Of a stretch of DNA of 64,000 bases, positions 16,441 to 32,478 are shown piece by piece. The stretch covers positions 1,364,001 to 1,428,000 of the forward strand of contig NZ_PDJQ01000001.1 of the NCBI RefSeq assembly GCF_002563855.1. The letters run 5' to 3'. Position numbers and translations under genes: made by a program. Origin of the DNA: Tepidiforma thermophila. GTDB lineage: Bacteria > Chloroflexota > Dehalococcoidia > Tepidiformales > Tepidiformaceae. The notes beneath the pieces are model-generated. The model ran no database searches. It saw nothing but the letters and a program-made list of their open reading frames with translations, and was not told the DNA's origin. Every line of letters begins with the position of its first letter. Within the stretch, counting starts at the first letter, position 1.

Positions 16441-18918
16441 ATGGCCGATCGGTTTGACAAATTCACAGAACGGGCGCGGCGCGTCCTGACCCTCGCCCAG
16501 GAAGAAGCACACCGCTTCAACCACAACTACATCGGCACCGAACACATCCTCCTGGGACTCGTCCGCGAAGGCGACGGTGTCGCAGCCAAGGTCCTCGCCA
16601 ACCTCGGCGTCGAGCTCAACAAAGTCCGCTCTGCCGTCGAGTTCATCATCGGCCGCGGCGACCGCACCGTCCTCGGCGAAATCGGGCTTACCCCGCGCGC
16701 AAAAAAGGTCATCGAGCTCGCCGTCGATGAGGCGCGCCGCCTCAACCACAGCTACATCGGCACCGAACACCTGCTCCTCGGCCTCGTCCGCGAGGGCGAA
16801 GGCATCGCCGCCGGCGTCCTCGAAAGCCTCGGCGTCAACCTCGAGCGCGTTCGCGCCGAAACCACCCGCATACTCAGCCAGAGCGCGCCCCAGGCCGCGA
16901 CCTCCGGCGCAGGCGCCCGCCAGGCCAGCCGCACTCCCACCGTCGACCAGCTCGGCATCGACCTGACCGCTGCCGCCCGCAACGGCCAGCTCGACCCCGT
17001 CATCGGCCGCTCCAACGAACTCGAGCGCGTCGTCCAGATCCTCTCCCGCCGGACCAAGAACAACCCGGTCCTCATCGGCGAGCCCGGCGTCGGCAAGACC
17101 GCCATCGCCGAGCTCCTCGCCCAGCGGATCGTCTCCGGCGATGTCCCCGAGACGCTCCAGAACAAGCGCCTCCTCACCCTCGATATCGGCTCCCTCGTCG
17201 CCGGCACCAAGTACCGCGGCGAGTTCGAAGAGCGCCTCAAGAAGGTCATCGAGGAGATCAAGGCCGCCGGCAACTGCATCCTCTTCATCGATGAGCTCCA
17301 CATGCTCGTCGGCGCCGGAGCTGCCGAAGGCGCCGTCGATGCCGCCAACATCCTCAAGCCGTCGCTCGCACGCGGCGAGCTCCAGTGCATCGGCGCCACC
17401 ACCCTCGACGAATACCGCAAGCACATCGAGCGCGATGCCGCCCTCGAGCGCCGCTTCCAGCCGGTCATGGTCGAAGAACCGACCGTCGAAGAAGCCATCG
17501 AAATCCTCAAGGGCATCCGCCCGCGCTACGAAGAGCACCACAAGCTCAAAATCAGCGACGCTGCCCTCGTGGCCGCCGCCGAGCTCTCGGCCCGCTACGT
17601 CAGCGATCGCTACCTGCCCGACAAGGCGATCGACCTCATCGATGAGGCCGCCAGCCGCGTCCGCATCCGCCGCGCAGCCACGCCGCCATCCCTCAAAGAA
17701 GCGATGAAGGGCCTCGAAAGCCTCCGCCGCGAAAAGGAGCAGGCGATCGCTGCCCAGCAGTACGAGTACGCCGCCGAGCTCCGCGACCGCGAAGTGAAGC
17801 TCCAGGACAAAATCCGCGAGATGGGCGAGTGGGAGGAGGGCGACGCCGGCATCGCGACCCCCGTCGTTACCGACGAGGACGTCGCCGAAGTCGTCTCGAT
17901 GTGGACCGGCATCCCGGTCGCCCGCATCGCCAGCGAAGAAAGCGCCCGCCTCCTCCGCATGGAGGAAGCCCTCCGCAGCCGCGTCATCGGCCAGGACGAA
18001 GCGATCGAAACCATCGCCCGCGCCGTCCGCCGCGCCCGCGCCGGCCTCAAAGACCCGCGCCGCCCAATCGGCGTCTTCCTCTTCTGCGGCCCCACCGGCG
18101 TCGGCAAGACGGAGCTCGCCCGCGCCCTCGCCGAGTTCATGTTCGGCTCGCAGGACAACATGATTAAGCTCGACATGAGCGAGTTCAGCGAGAAGCACAC
18201 CGTCTCGCGGCTCGTCGGCGCGCCCCCCGGCTACGTCGGCTACGACGACGGCGGCCAGCTCACGGACACCGTCCGCCGCAAGAGCTACTGCCTCGTTCTC
18301 CTCGACGAAATCGAAAAGGCGCACCCCGAAGTCTTCAACCTGCTCCTGCAAATCTTCGATGAGGGCCGCCTCTCCGACGCCAAGGGGCGGAAGGTCGACT
18401 TCCGCAACACCATCATCATCATGACCTCCAACGTCGGGTCCGACCTCATCAAGAAGGACACCTCCCTCGGCTTCGCGACCACCACCGATGAGGTCAAGAC
18501 CCACGAAGAGCGCTACCAGCGCATGAAGGAGAAGGTCCTCACCGAGCTGAAGAACGTCTTCAAGCCCGAGTTCCTCAACCGCATCGACAGCACGGTCGTC
18601 TTCCGCTCCCTCACGAAGGAAGACATCCGGAAGATCGTCGACAACGAACTCAAGAAGGTCGAGAAGACGCTCAATCAGAAGGGTGTCCGCCTCGAAGTTA
18701 CCGAGGCCGGCAAAGACTGGCTCGGCGAAAAGGGCTACGACCCGGTCTTCGGTGCCCGGCCGCTCCGCCGCGTCATCCAGGACAACATCGAAGACCGCCT
18801 CAGCGAGATGCTCCTCGCTGGCGACTTCGGCACCGGCGACAGGGTCAAGGTCGACCGCAACCCCGATGCGGACGAACTCACCATCGAAACCGTCCGCGAA
18901 CCCCAGCCCGTCGGCTAA
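16441..18918 (+). CDS. clpC: ClpC-type AAA+ unfoldase
   Basis: An 825-residue Hsp100 chaperone that unfolds proteins for ClpP. Two Clp N repeats fill residues 1-145, the first AAA+ domain has Walker A GEPGVGKT near 213-220, a UVR-type coiled segment ([20 protein letters not shown]) sits in the middle domain, and the second AAA+ domain has GPTGVGKT near 550-557 and [15 protein letters not shown] as Walker B. Full length and intact. GGGGAAGGGAG precedes the ATG. Its residues 588-797 are repeated without amino-acid change in the fragment at 21.35-22.06 kb. Confidence 0.96.
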   Translation: MADRFDKFTERARRVLTLAQEEAHRFNHNYIGTEHILLGLVREGDGVAAKVLANLGVELNKVRSAVEFIIGRGDRTVLGEIGLTPRAKKVIELAVDEARRLNHSYIGTEHLLLGLVREGEGIAAGVLESLGVNLERVRAETTRILSQSAPQAATSGAGARQASRTPTVDQLGIDLTAAARNGQLDPVIGRSNELERVVQILSRRTKNNPVLIGEPGVGKTAIAELLAQRIVSGDVPETLQNKRLLTLDIGSLVAGTKYRGEFEERLKKVIEEIKAAGNCILFIDELHMLVGAGAAEGAVDAANILKPSLARGELQCIGATTLDEYRKHIERDAALERRFQPVMVEEPTVEEAIEILKGIRPRYEEHHKLKISDAALVAAAELSARYVSDRYLPDKAIDLIDEAASRVRIRRAATPPSLKEAMKGLESLRREKEQAIAAQQYEYAAELRDREVKLQDKIREMGEWEEGDAGIATPVVTDEDVAEVVSMWTGIPVARIASEESARLLRMEEALRSRVIGQDEAIETIARAVRRARAGLKDPRRPIGVFLFCGPTGVGKTELARALAEFMFGSQDNMIKLDMSEFSEKHTVSRLVGAPPGYVGYDDGGQLTDTVRRKSYCLVLLDEIEKAHPEVFNLLLQIFDEGRLSDAKGRKVDFRNTIIIMTSNVGSDLIKKDTSLGFATTTDEVKTHEERYQRMKEKVLTELKNVFKPEFLNRIDSTVVFRSLTKEDIRKIVDNELKKVEKTLNQKGVRLEVTEAGKDWLGEKGYDPVFGARPLRRVIQDNIEDRLSEMLLAGDFGTGDRVKVDRNPDADELTIETVREPQPVG

Positions 18919-18942
18919 CCCCCGGCGGTCAACACACCCAAC

Positions 18943-18973
18943 ACGAGGGGCCGGTGCAAACCGCGCCCCTCGT
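18943..18973 (+). terminator. Intrinsic terminator after clpC
   Basis: A 9-bp stem ACGAGGGGC/GCCCCTCGT extended inward by CGGT/ACCG around a GCAA loop with one bulged base. T-rich sequence (TCGTATGTCTGTTTCT) follows. Confidence 0.8.
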
Positions 18974-19010
18974 TCGTATGTCTGTTTCTCCGCCACGTAA
19001 AGGAAGCCCC

Positions 19011-19062
19011 TTGACAGTTAGTCTTCAATGAGCCAGACTGCCGCCAATTTCATCCTGATGAA
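19011..19062 (+). promoter_or_regulatory. Promoter and palindrome before cassette A
   Basis: A consensus TTGACA at 19011-19016, then 17 nt, then CAGACT (19034-19039), a weak -10. A perfect inverted repeat TTCATC-CT-GATGAA lies at 19049-19062, near the expected start point and just before the first gene, where it could be an operator. Confidence 0.45.
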
Positions 19063-19070
19063 GTGGCGTT

Positions 19071-19760
19071 ATGCGGGTAACATCATTGCTTGCTGTCGTG
19101 ACATTGGCGATCGCGTTCTCAGTCATGCTTACCGCGCTGGCTGCGGCGGACGGCCCCCGCGGCTGGTCTGACGAGGTGCCGGGCCCGGAGCGCGGGCCGT
19201 CGGGACAGACCGGACAACTGACCTGGCTAGAGAATCCGGCGAGGCCGTACGCGGGAGGGGCAGAACAGGTCGGGCCGTATCGGCTGCTGCCTCCGGGCAC
19301 TCTCTACATTGAGCGGACCTATCCTGGTGACACCGGCGCGCGAGACTTTGCGGAGACTTCGTCGCCGGACGTCCTTCGTCGCTCTGCGCTCTATTTCGAG
19401 CCGCTCCCAGGGTTTTCCGTTTCAAGCGAGCGAGGAACCGTCCGCGACGGGCAGGTCATCGGGATTGATTCCTACTGGAAAAATGATGCCGGTGATGCGC
19501 TCATCGTCTCTTCCGCTGCCGTCCCAGACTGGATGTTGCCGCTCGATGTCTACCTCTATCCCACGGACAGCCCCCTGGAAGTTTTCACCACCACCATCGC
19601 TGGCCGACCGGCTATCGTTGAACAACCCTCGGCTGGCCCTGCCCCCAACGTTGGTTACGTTCGCGTATGGCTGGAAGGCCAGGAGATCGTTCTACGGTCG
19701 CCTTCCATGGGTCAAGACAGGCTCATTGACCTGGCTGCCAGGCTTGTCGGAGGTGAGTAG
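19071..19760 (+). CDS. Exported protein of unknown function, cassette A gene 1
   Basis: A 229-residue protein with an N-terminal signal peptide (hydrophobic LLAVVTLAIAFSVMLTALAAA, cleavage likely near residue 26). Residues 165-229 follow a pattern (IAGRPAIVEQ..., YVRVWLEGQEIVLRS, then a helix LIDLAARLVGG) that matches the end of the gene at 22330 (INGFPAAIGHP, VLVYAGGVLTVVRT, IAIASGVV). Such strand-strand-helix ends also occur in DUF4367-type exported modules; this is a resemblance by eye only. Codon choice is less C-ending than in neighbouring genes. The stop at 19758-19760 is one base before the next ATG. Confidence 0.65.
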   Translation: MRVTSLLAVVTLAIAFSVMLTALAAADGPRGWSDEVPGPERGPSGQTGQLTWLENPARPYAGGAEQVGPYRLLPPGTLYIERTYPGDTGARDFAETSSPDVLRRSALYFEPLPGFSVSSERGTVRDGQVIGIDSYWKNDAGDALIVSSAAVPDWMLPLDVYLYPTDSPLEVFTTTIAGRPAIVEQPSAGPAPNVGYVRVWLEGQEIVLRSPSMGQDRLIDLAARLVGGE

Positions 19761-19761
19761 C

Positions 19762-20451
19762 ATGCCCACCAGTCTTTATCCCCGGCTGGCAACGGGCATT
19801 GCCCTCATGCTGCTGGCCGTGGCATCGGCGGTCGCGCTCCCCAGCCCTGCTAACGCGGCAAGCGGAGACATTCGTGTGATCGTGGGAATGGCCACAACCG
19901 AGGCCACCCTCACGTACCATCCGCACGCTTGCGGAACCGCGTATTGGCACTGTGATGAAGGAAATCACCCGAACAATACCGCGTTAGACCTGACGAACAC
20001 CACCGGCGCAACCGGGGGCGCAGCAGTCTACTTCCAGTCCTACACCCGGTCAGGCTACGCCTATGGCGTCATTACCAATCACCAATACGGGACCAGTGCC
20101 TGTCCCGGGGCGGACGTGGCGCTGTGGGTCCCGTATCCCGATTCCTCTGTCGGGACTTGGATTGGCTACGTGAATTTCGTTCAGGTCAATGTTAGCCAAA
20201 CTTTCGGCACTGGCTTCTACGTAAGCGGCGGAGGTTGGACTATCCAACCAATCGGTTCAGTCGTGTCGGGCCCGGGAACCGGCAATTGCAACTCCACTGG
20301 AAGCCATTTGCACCAGAGCGGCACGCACAATGCGCCCTTCTTGTGGACCAACTGGGCGGTTGATGCCGACGATGATCCCTCGGTTCCGGGCGTGCAGATA
20401 AACCCGACGGGTGACTCGTCCCAAAACTGGTTGCACTGGATCACCTACTGA
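19762..20451 (+). CDS. Exported LasA/M23-like protein, cassette A gene 2
   Basis: A 229-residue protein with a signal peptide ending near ANAA (residue 33). It carries the metal-site pattern of LasA-type M23 endopeptidases: His63 and Asp76 (spacing 13, as between LasA His23 and Asp36) in the segment ending NNTALDLTN, and H-L-H at 182-184 in NSTGSHLHQSG. The middle His of active enzymes (LasA His81) is not seen; GYVNF stands in its place, so cleavage activity is uncertain. GGAGGTGA overlaps the end of gene 1, so the two are translationally coupled. Likely acts outside the membrane on peptidoglycan or peptides. Confidence 0.65.
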   Translation: MPTSLYPRLATGIALMLLAVASAVALPSPANAASGDIRVIVGMATTEATLTYHPHACGTAYWHCDEGNHPNNTALDLTNTTGATGGAAVYFQSYTRSGYAYGVITNHQYGTSACPGADVALWVPYPDSSVGTWIGYVNFVQVNVSQTFGTGFYVSGGGWTIQPIGSVVSGPGTGNCNSTGSHLHQSGTHNAPFLWTNWAVDADDDPSVPGVQINPTGDSSQNWLHWITY

Positions 20452-20879
20452 TGGCTCATGCCCGCATTCTCGTCCTGATCGCCATCCTGACCGTCGCCGT
20501 TCCGGTCCTCGCCGCCTGCGGCGGTGGTGGGAGCCGCGACACCGCGCCAGCACCGCCGTCCGAAACCACTGCCAGCGTCACCCCCGCCGCGTCGCCTTCC
20601 TCGAACGGCAGCACCACCACGCTCCCGCCCGGCGTGCAGAGCGGAATCGAAGCCTTCGTTCATGACCAGGGCGGCGTCTACATCGGCGAATGCCCCGGGG
20701 AATGGAAGCCGCGCGGCGACACCCCTGAGTGGTGCCACACCCGCGAGTCGGACCAGGGCCAGCGCTTCGAGGTGAACGTCGGCGTGGCCGGGAGCGACTA
20801 CATCTTCCACCTCGTGTTCGAGAAGGACACGTCCGGAAACTGGCAGCTCATCTCGTCGGAGCAGGCCGGGAACACCTAG
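20451..20879 (+). CDS. Small lipoprotein, cassette A gene 3
   Basis: A 142-residue protein with a lipoprotein signal peptide; the lipobox is LAAC with Cys23. A Thr/Ser/Pro-rich linker (residues 27-60) leads to a compact domain with two Cys (GECPGEW and EWCHTRE) that could form a disulfide, ending LVFEKDTSGNWQLIS. The start shares one base with the previous stop (TGATG). Codon use is closer to the native C-ending pattern than that of the two genes before it. No counterpart exists in cassette B. Function unknown. Confidence 0.65.
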   Translation: MAHARILVLIAILTVAVPVLAACGGGGSRDTAPAPPSETTASVTPAASPSSNGSTTTLPPGVQSGIEAFVHDQGGVYIGECPGEWKPRGDTPEWCHTRESDQGQRFEVNVGVAGSDYIFHLVFEKDTSGNWQLISSEQAGNT

Positions 20880-21351
20880 GCCAGCCAGTGCTGCTCGTCG
20901 CCTACATCCTCGTTCCCCGCGCTCTTCATGCGCTGGAACCGCGACATGCGCTCGGCGCGTCGCCTGTTGCAACCCTCTAGCTGGAATGCCAACAATGGCT
21001 CACCAACATGAAAGAAGGTCGCATGCCCTGCTCGTCCCCGAAAACTCCCTTATCACCCCGGGTCCCGAGTCCGTCCGCGAACTCGCCATCCGCATGGCGC
21101 GCCTGACCATCAAGGCGATGTAGCCCGACGACGAGATGCGCTCGGCCCTGCGCTCCGCCTACGCCTGCAACGCCGACTCCCTCACCGCCGCCGGCCACGT
21201 CGTCGCCCTTGAGTTCGCGACGATCGCCGCAGCCAACGCCTACTGGCGCTACCGCGAAGCCGCGCCTACTCCCCGGTTTCCGCAGCCAACTCGGCGGCCT
21301 GTAGCAGGGTGCGGCCGGTGGGCTGGAGGTCGAGGCGGGTGCAGTGGAGAG
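20880..21351. other. Degraded stretch between cassette A and the clpC fragment
   Basis: No intact gene of convincing quality. It holds a plus-strand frame broken by an amber codon (20995-21300), a minus-strand tail that looks like the end of a lost gene (reading ...RRAERMSRFQRMKSAGNEDV... and stopping at 20876-20878) and a second minus-strand tail at 21266-21352. The pieces have native-like C-rich codons, as expected for decayed chromosomal genes rather than foreign DNA. Confidence 0.5.
20995..21300 (+). pseudogene. Short reading frame interrupted by an in-frame amber
   Basis: From ATG 20995 the frame reads 42 codons (including PESVRELAIRMARLTIKAM) to TAG at 21121-21123 and then goes on in the same frame with coding-like codons (PDDEMRSALRSAYACNADSL). 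Both halves look like one small helical protein of about 100 residues cut by a nonsense mutation. I do not recognise the family. The downstream half could also be re-started at ATG 21136. Confidence 0.35.
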
Positions 21352-21352
21352 C
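21266..21352 (-). pseudogene. Possible PIN-domain (VapC-like) C-terminal remnant
   Basis: On the minus strand, ending with TAG at 21266-21268, about 28 codons read CTRLDLQPTGRTLLQAAELA plus a short tail. The motif recalls the region before the last catalytic Asp of PIN-domain toxins, but the part that would hold the Asp residues is missing or replaced by clpC sequence. Very short, so the assignment is weak. Confidence 0.2.
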
Positions 21353-22064
21353 CGTCTCGCGGCTCGTCGGCGCGCCCCCCGGCTACGTCGGCTACGACGA
21401 CGGCGGCCAGCTCACCGATACCGTCCGCCGCAAGAGCTACTGCCTCGTCCTCCTCGACGAAATCGAAAAGGCGCACCCCGAAGTCTTCAACCTGCTCCTG
21501 CAAATCTTCGATGAGGGCCGCCTCTCCGATGCCAAAGGGCGGAAGGTCGACTTCCGCAACACCATCATCATCATGACCTCCAACGTCGGGTCCGACCTCA
21601 TCAAGAAGGACACCTCCCTCGGCTTCGCAACGACCACCGATGAGGTCAAGACCCACGAAGAGCGCTACCAGCGCATGAAGGAGAAGGTCCTCACCGAGCT
21701 GAAGAACGTCTTCAAGCCCGAGTTCCTCAACCGCATCGACAGCACCGTCGTCTTCCGCTCCCTCACCAAGGAAGACATCCGGAAGATCGTCGACAACGAA
21801 CTCAAGAAGGTCGAGAAGACGCTCAATCAGAAGGGTGTCCGCCTCGAAGTTACCGAGGCCGGCAAAGACTGGCTCGGCGAAAAGGGTTACGACCCGGTCT
21901 TCGGTGCCCGGCCGCTCCGCCGCGTCATCCAGGACAACATCGAAGACCGCCTCAGCGAGATGCTCCTCGCCGGCGAGTTCACCAGCGGCGATATCGTCCG
22001 CATCGATGCCCAGGACGGCCAGCTCAAGATCGAGCCTGTGCGCGAACCCGCTCCGGTGGCATAA
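21352..22064 (+). pseudogene. Duplicated 3' part of clpC
   Basis: From 21352 the sequence repeats clpC from 18200 onward, offset 3152 bp, for about 625 bp. I count roughly a dozen base changes, all synonymous, so residues 588-797 of ClpC are identical in both copies. After the shared LLAG(D/E)F the ends diverge sharply, although both finish with a ClpC-like tail ending REP-P-V. The copy lacks the second Walker A but keeps Walker B, sensor 1 and the GARPLRR sensor 2 region. An open frame from GTG 21309 would add 14 unrelated residues. Whether it is translated is unknown; a good terminator follows. Confidence 0.85.
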
Positions 22065-22090
22065 ACCGCCCAGGGCGCCAGCGCTCCTGC

Positions 22091-22121
22091 GGGGGCGTCA
22101 CGCCGACTGCGTGACGCCCCC
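22091..22121 (+). terminator. Intrinsic terminator after the clpC fragment
   Basis: A perfect 12-bp stem, GGGGGCGTCACG with CGTGACGCCCCC, 7-nt loop, followed by TTTCTGTTG. This is among the strongest hairpins in the window, though it serves only a fragment. Confidence 0.88.
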
Positions 22122-22253
22122 TTTCTGTTGCCTCGAATACCGGCGTGGCGGCGGCCCAGTCCCCAGGAATCCGAACATGCCGTCCGGGGTCCCCGAAGGT
22201 CTTTCGGTTCCTTTTCCGGGTCATGGCTGCTAGACAGAACGCCCGTGACACGG

Positions 22254-22272
22254 TACCCTCTGAGCGTCAGAG
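22254..22272 (+). promoter_or_regulatory. -10 box and overlapping palindrome before cassette B
   Basis: TACCCT at 22254-22259, overlapped by the perfect inverted repeat CTCTGA-GCG-TCAGAG at 22258-22272, which would lie on the start point. Possible operator. It does not share sequence with the palindrome before cassette A. Confidence 0.35.
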
Positions 22273-22329
22273 CGCTACGTGAGCCCCCCGCAGCTACGCT
22301 CCGCTGGGGGTGAGGGGGAGGCGTCGATA

Positions 22330-23085
22330 TTGCGGCGAGGTCGAAATGGTCTTCTGCTGGGCGCAACGCTGCTGGCGGTTGCAACACTTGCTTTCTGGGT
22401 AGGGCGGGTGCTTGGTGAGCGCGAACCTGCGACCGCCGGCCCGCCCGCTCTCCCAGCAGGTATCGAGAACGCAACCCCCGCGCCGGGGGAAACCCCCGAC
22501 CCCACGCGTCCCGAGCTTCTGATCAAATGGGTAAATCAGGACGCGAAGCTCCCCCGATTCGACCAGCGCATCAACGGAATAGAGGTTGGCCCGACCGTGC
22601 AGCGGCGGGGCGGGCCTTGTGAGACTCAACGCCCCCCGGTCCAGGTTGACTTTGACCAGTCTCGGGGAACCCGCGTGGAAATCTCGCCCCGGTTCCTGCC
22701 TGCCGGGGCAACGATCAGGTCAACACTCGCGATTATGTGCGGCCAGGAAGTGGCTTTTGCCGAGGTAGTCTACGCACTCCCGGTGGCCGACGATCTCAAT
22801 GAGCGGTTGGCTCGCGGTGAATCGTACTGGGACATCCCGAGGGGCGGAACCATCCAGATAATGCGGTTCATCGGCGAGCCCGCAGAGGCGTCGAGCATCG
22901 CCGCTGCGCGCTGGCAAGCCGGCTCGATTAACGGCTTTCCAGCAGCTATTGGCCACCCAATCCTGGACGAAGGGCTGGGCGACGCCGAGGTGCTGGTATA
23001 CGCCGGCGGTGTGCTCACGGTGGTACGTACCGGGAATCTCAGCATCGATACCGCCATAGCCATCGCTTCCGGGGTCGTTCAATGA
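22330..23085 (+). CDS. Membrane-anchored protein of unknown function, cassette B gene 1
   Basis: A 251-residue protein with an N-terminal anchor (LLLGATLLAVATLAFWVGRVLG) and an exported part of about 220 residues with a Pro-rich linker. Its last 60 residues match the strand-strand-helix end of the cassette A protein at 19071 in layout. I chose the TTG at 22330 because GGGGGAGG lies 8 nt before it; a GTG at 22279 in the same frame has no good ribosome site and would add 17 polar residues. G exceeds C on this strand, the reverse of the window trend. The stop overlaps the next ATG (ATGA). Confidence 0.65.
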   Translation: MRRGRNGLLLGATLLAVATLAFWVGRVLGEREPATAGPPALPAGIENATPAPGETPDPTRPELLIKWVNQDAKLPRFDQRINGIEVGPTVQRRGGPCETQRPPVQVDFDQSRGTRVEISPRFLPAGATIRSTLAIMCGQEVAFAEVVYALPVADDLNERLARGESYWDIPRGGTIQIMRFIGEPAEASSIAAARWQAGSINGFPAAIGHPILDEGLGDAEVLVYAGGVLTVVRTGNLSIDTAIAIASGVVQ

Positions 23086-23726
23086 CTGCAGGTTCCACAA
23101 TTCGCGTTTCCTGCTTTGTAGCGGTAATGATAATTTCGTTCTCGTTGGGGTTCGGGACCGCCCCCGGCCGGATTTCCGCAGCGACGCTTACCGTCGCGCG
23201 GGTGAACCCGGGTCCTGCGAGCCTCAACGGGTACATCACTTGCCTCTGGCATGGGACCTCGTCCCCGTGTGGAACCGCTGGGGACCTTCAAGCGCTCGAT
23301 TGGTCCAACTCGTCCGCCGTGCACTTCCGGACATGGGCGTTCCGGGGCGCCGGGACCGGCACTGCCTACTACGCCACCAAGTCCATCAACAACTCGGCAT
23401 GTCTCCGCGTGCGCGTCCGCCTTGAATACCCAATCGGCACCTGGCGAGGGGACGAGCTCTACACACACACGTCGCTCTTTGGCACGGACGGCTATACCTA
23501 TGCGATCACCGGCAGCACTTCCTACCAGTACACTTCCCACACGATAGGCACTTCAGTTGCACCGTACCCCAACGGAGACCTGAGCACCTGCACGTCCAGC
23601 GGGATCCACCTGCATCAGGGAGCCGATGGCGCTTCTCGGAATACCGGAACGTACTCCTCCACCGGGAGCTACAGCGACATCTCCGCGAACTCTCGTTGGC
23701 AGCACGAGTGGTCCTGGTACAACTAA
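23082..23726 (+). CDS. Exported LasA/M23-like protein, cassette B gene 2
   Basis: A 214-residue protein with a signal peptide (hydrophobic VSCFVAVMIISFSLGFG, cleavage probably near residue 33). The M23/LasA metal pattern is present: His57, Asp73 in LQALDWSN, a middle His129 in ELYTHTSLFG and H-L-H at 176-178 in SSGIHLHQG. It therefore has all the residues one would want for an active zinc endopeptidase, unlike its cassette A relative, which lacks the middle His. Several Cys pairs suggest disulfides. Four-base overlap with gene 1. Likely target: peptidoglycan cross-bridges or Gly-rich peptides (by family). Confidence 0.68.
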   Translation: MTAGSTIRVSCFVAVMIISFSLGFGTAPGRISAATLTVARVNPGPASLNGYITCLWHGTSSPCGTAGDLQALDWSNSSAVHFRTWAFRGAGTGTAYYATKSINNSACLRVRVRLEYPIGTWRGDELYTHTSLFGTDGYTYAITGSTSYQYTSHTIGTSVAPYPNGDLSTCTSSGIHLHQGADGASRNTGTYSSTGSYSDISANSRWQHEWSWYN

Positions 23727-24076
23727 CCGGCCCCCCGGCTCGATGCGAAAGCGCTCTGCGGAGCCCCGCTGTCTGGCTGGTCCATGCGAAAAGTCGAGCC
23801 GCGGGCTACACACCTGGTCCCCTTGCCGGGCTGGACAAAACGCCGCGGACGCGGCATCCTCTGGTCGTCCGAACGCCATGTGAACCCCCGCAGAACACGT
23901 CCGCCTGTGGGTAGGGCGCCTGTTTGGTTCAGCCGAAGCCGTTGACGCCATCTCCCCGAGCGCCGTACGATGGTAGCCGGCTTCCTATGCCCATCGCATC
24001 CCCCAGTCCCTTCGCGCCGCGGCTTTGCGCCGCACTGTGCCATTCGCCCCATCAGTCCTGAAGGAGTTGCCACAGG
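23727..24076. other. Intergenic region before rpoB
   Basis: 350 bp without a gene. The right third has the rpoB promoter, a leader of about 100 nt with a small hairpin (GCGGC-TTTGC-GCCGC, 24019-24033) and the AAGGAG ribosome site. In the left two thirds I see only short GC hairpins such as GCCGC-GGAC-GCGGC (near 23843) and no clear terminator for the cassette B genes. Confidence 0.5.
23942..23971 (+). promoter_or_regulatory. rpoBC promoter
   Basis: TTGACG (23942-23947), 18-nt spacer, TACGAT (23966-23971). Start expected near 23978, giving a leader of about 100 nt. No L10/L12 genes precede rpoB here, so the operon has its own promoter. Confidence 0.7.
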
Positions 24077-32390
<8,314 letters not shown>

Positions 32391-32429
32391 ACCGGCTCTC
32401 CACAGGCCGGCACAACCCACCACAACCGA

Positions 32430-32453
32430 GGGCGGGGCCATTCGGCCCCGCCC
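32430..32453. terminator. Bidirectional terminator between rpoC and the radical SAM gene
   Basis: A perfect 10-bp stem GGGCGGGGCC/GGCCCCGCCC with an ATTC loop, between two convergent genes. The T-tract is weak on both sides, so efficiency is uncertain. Confidence 0.65.
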
Positions 32454-32478
32454 CCGGTCATCCTGCCCGGGCAGCCGG

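Noticed and set aside
16441-18918. Possibility that clpC itself is broken by the duplication
   Set aside because: Both Walker A motifs, the N domains and the C-terminus are intact in one frame.
21136-21576. A 146-codon gene running from the degraded stretch into the clpC copy
   Set aside because: After about 55 codons it is out of frame with the ClpC protein, and its residues become a Ser/Arg/Pro shadow of the ClpC codons.
19000-23930. Insertion sequence or prophage origin for the island
   Set aside because: No transposase, integrase, terminal inverted repeat or target duplication could be found; the only repeat is the clpC block.
32430-32453. An attachment site or origin element in the rpoC downstream palindrome
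   Set aside because: Position between convergent genes and the 10-bp GC stem with a 4-nt loop fit a terminator; no integrase or repeat elsewhere supports another role.
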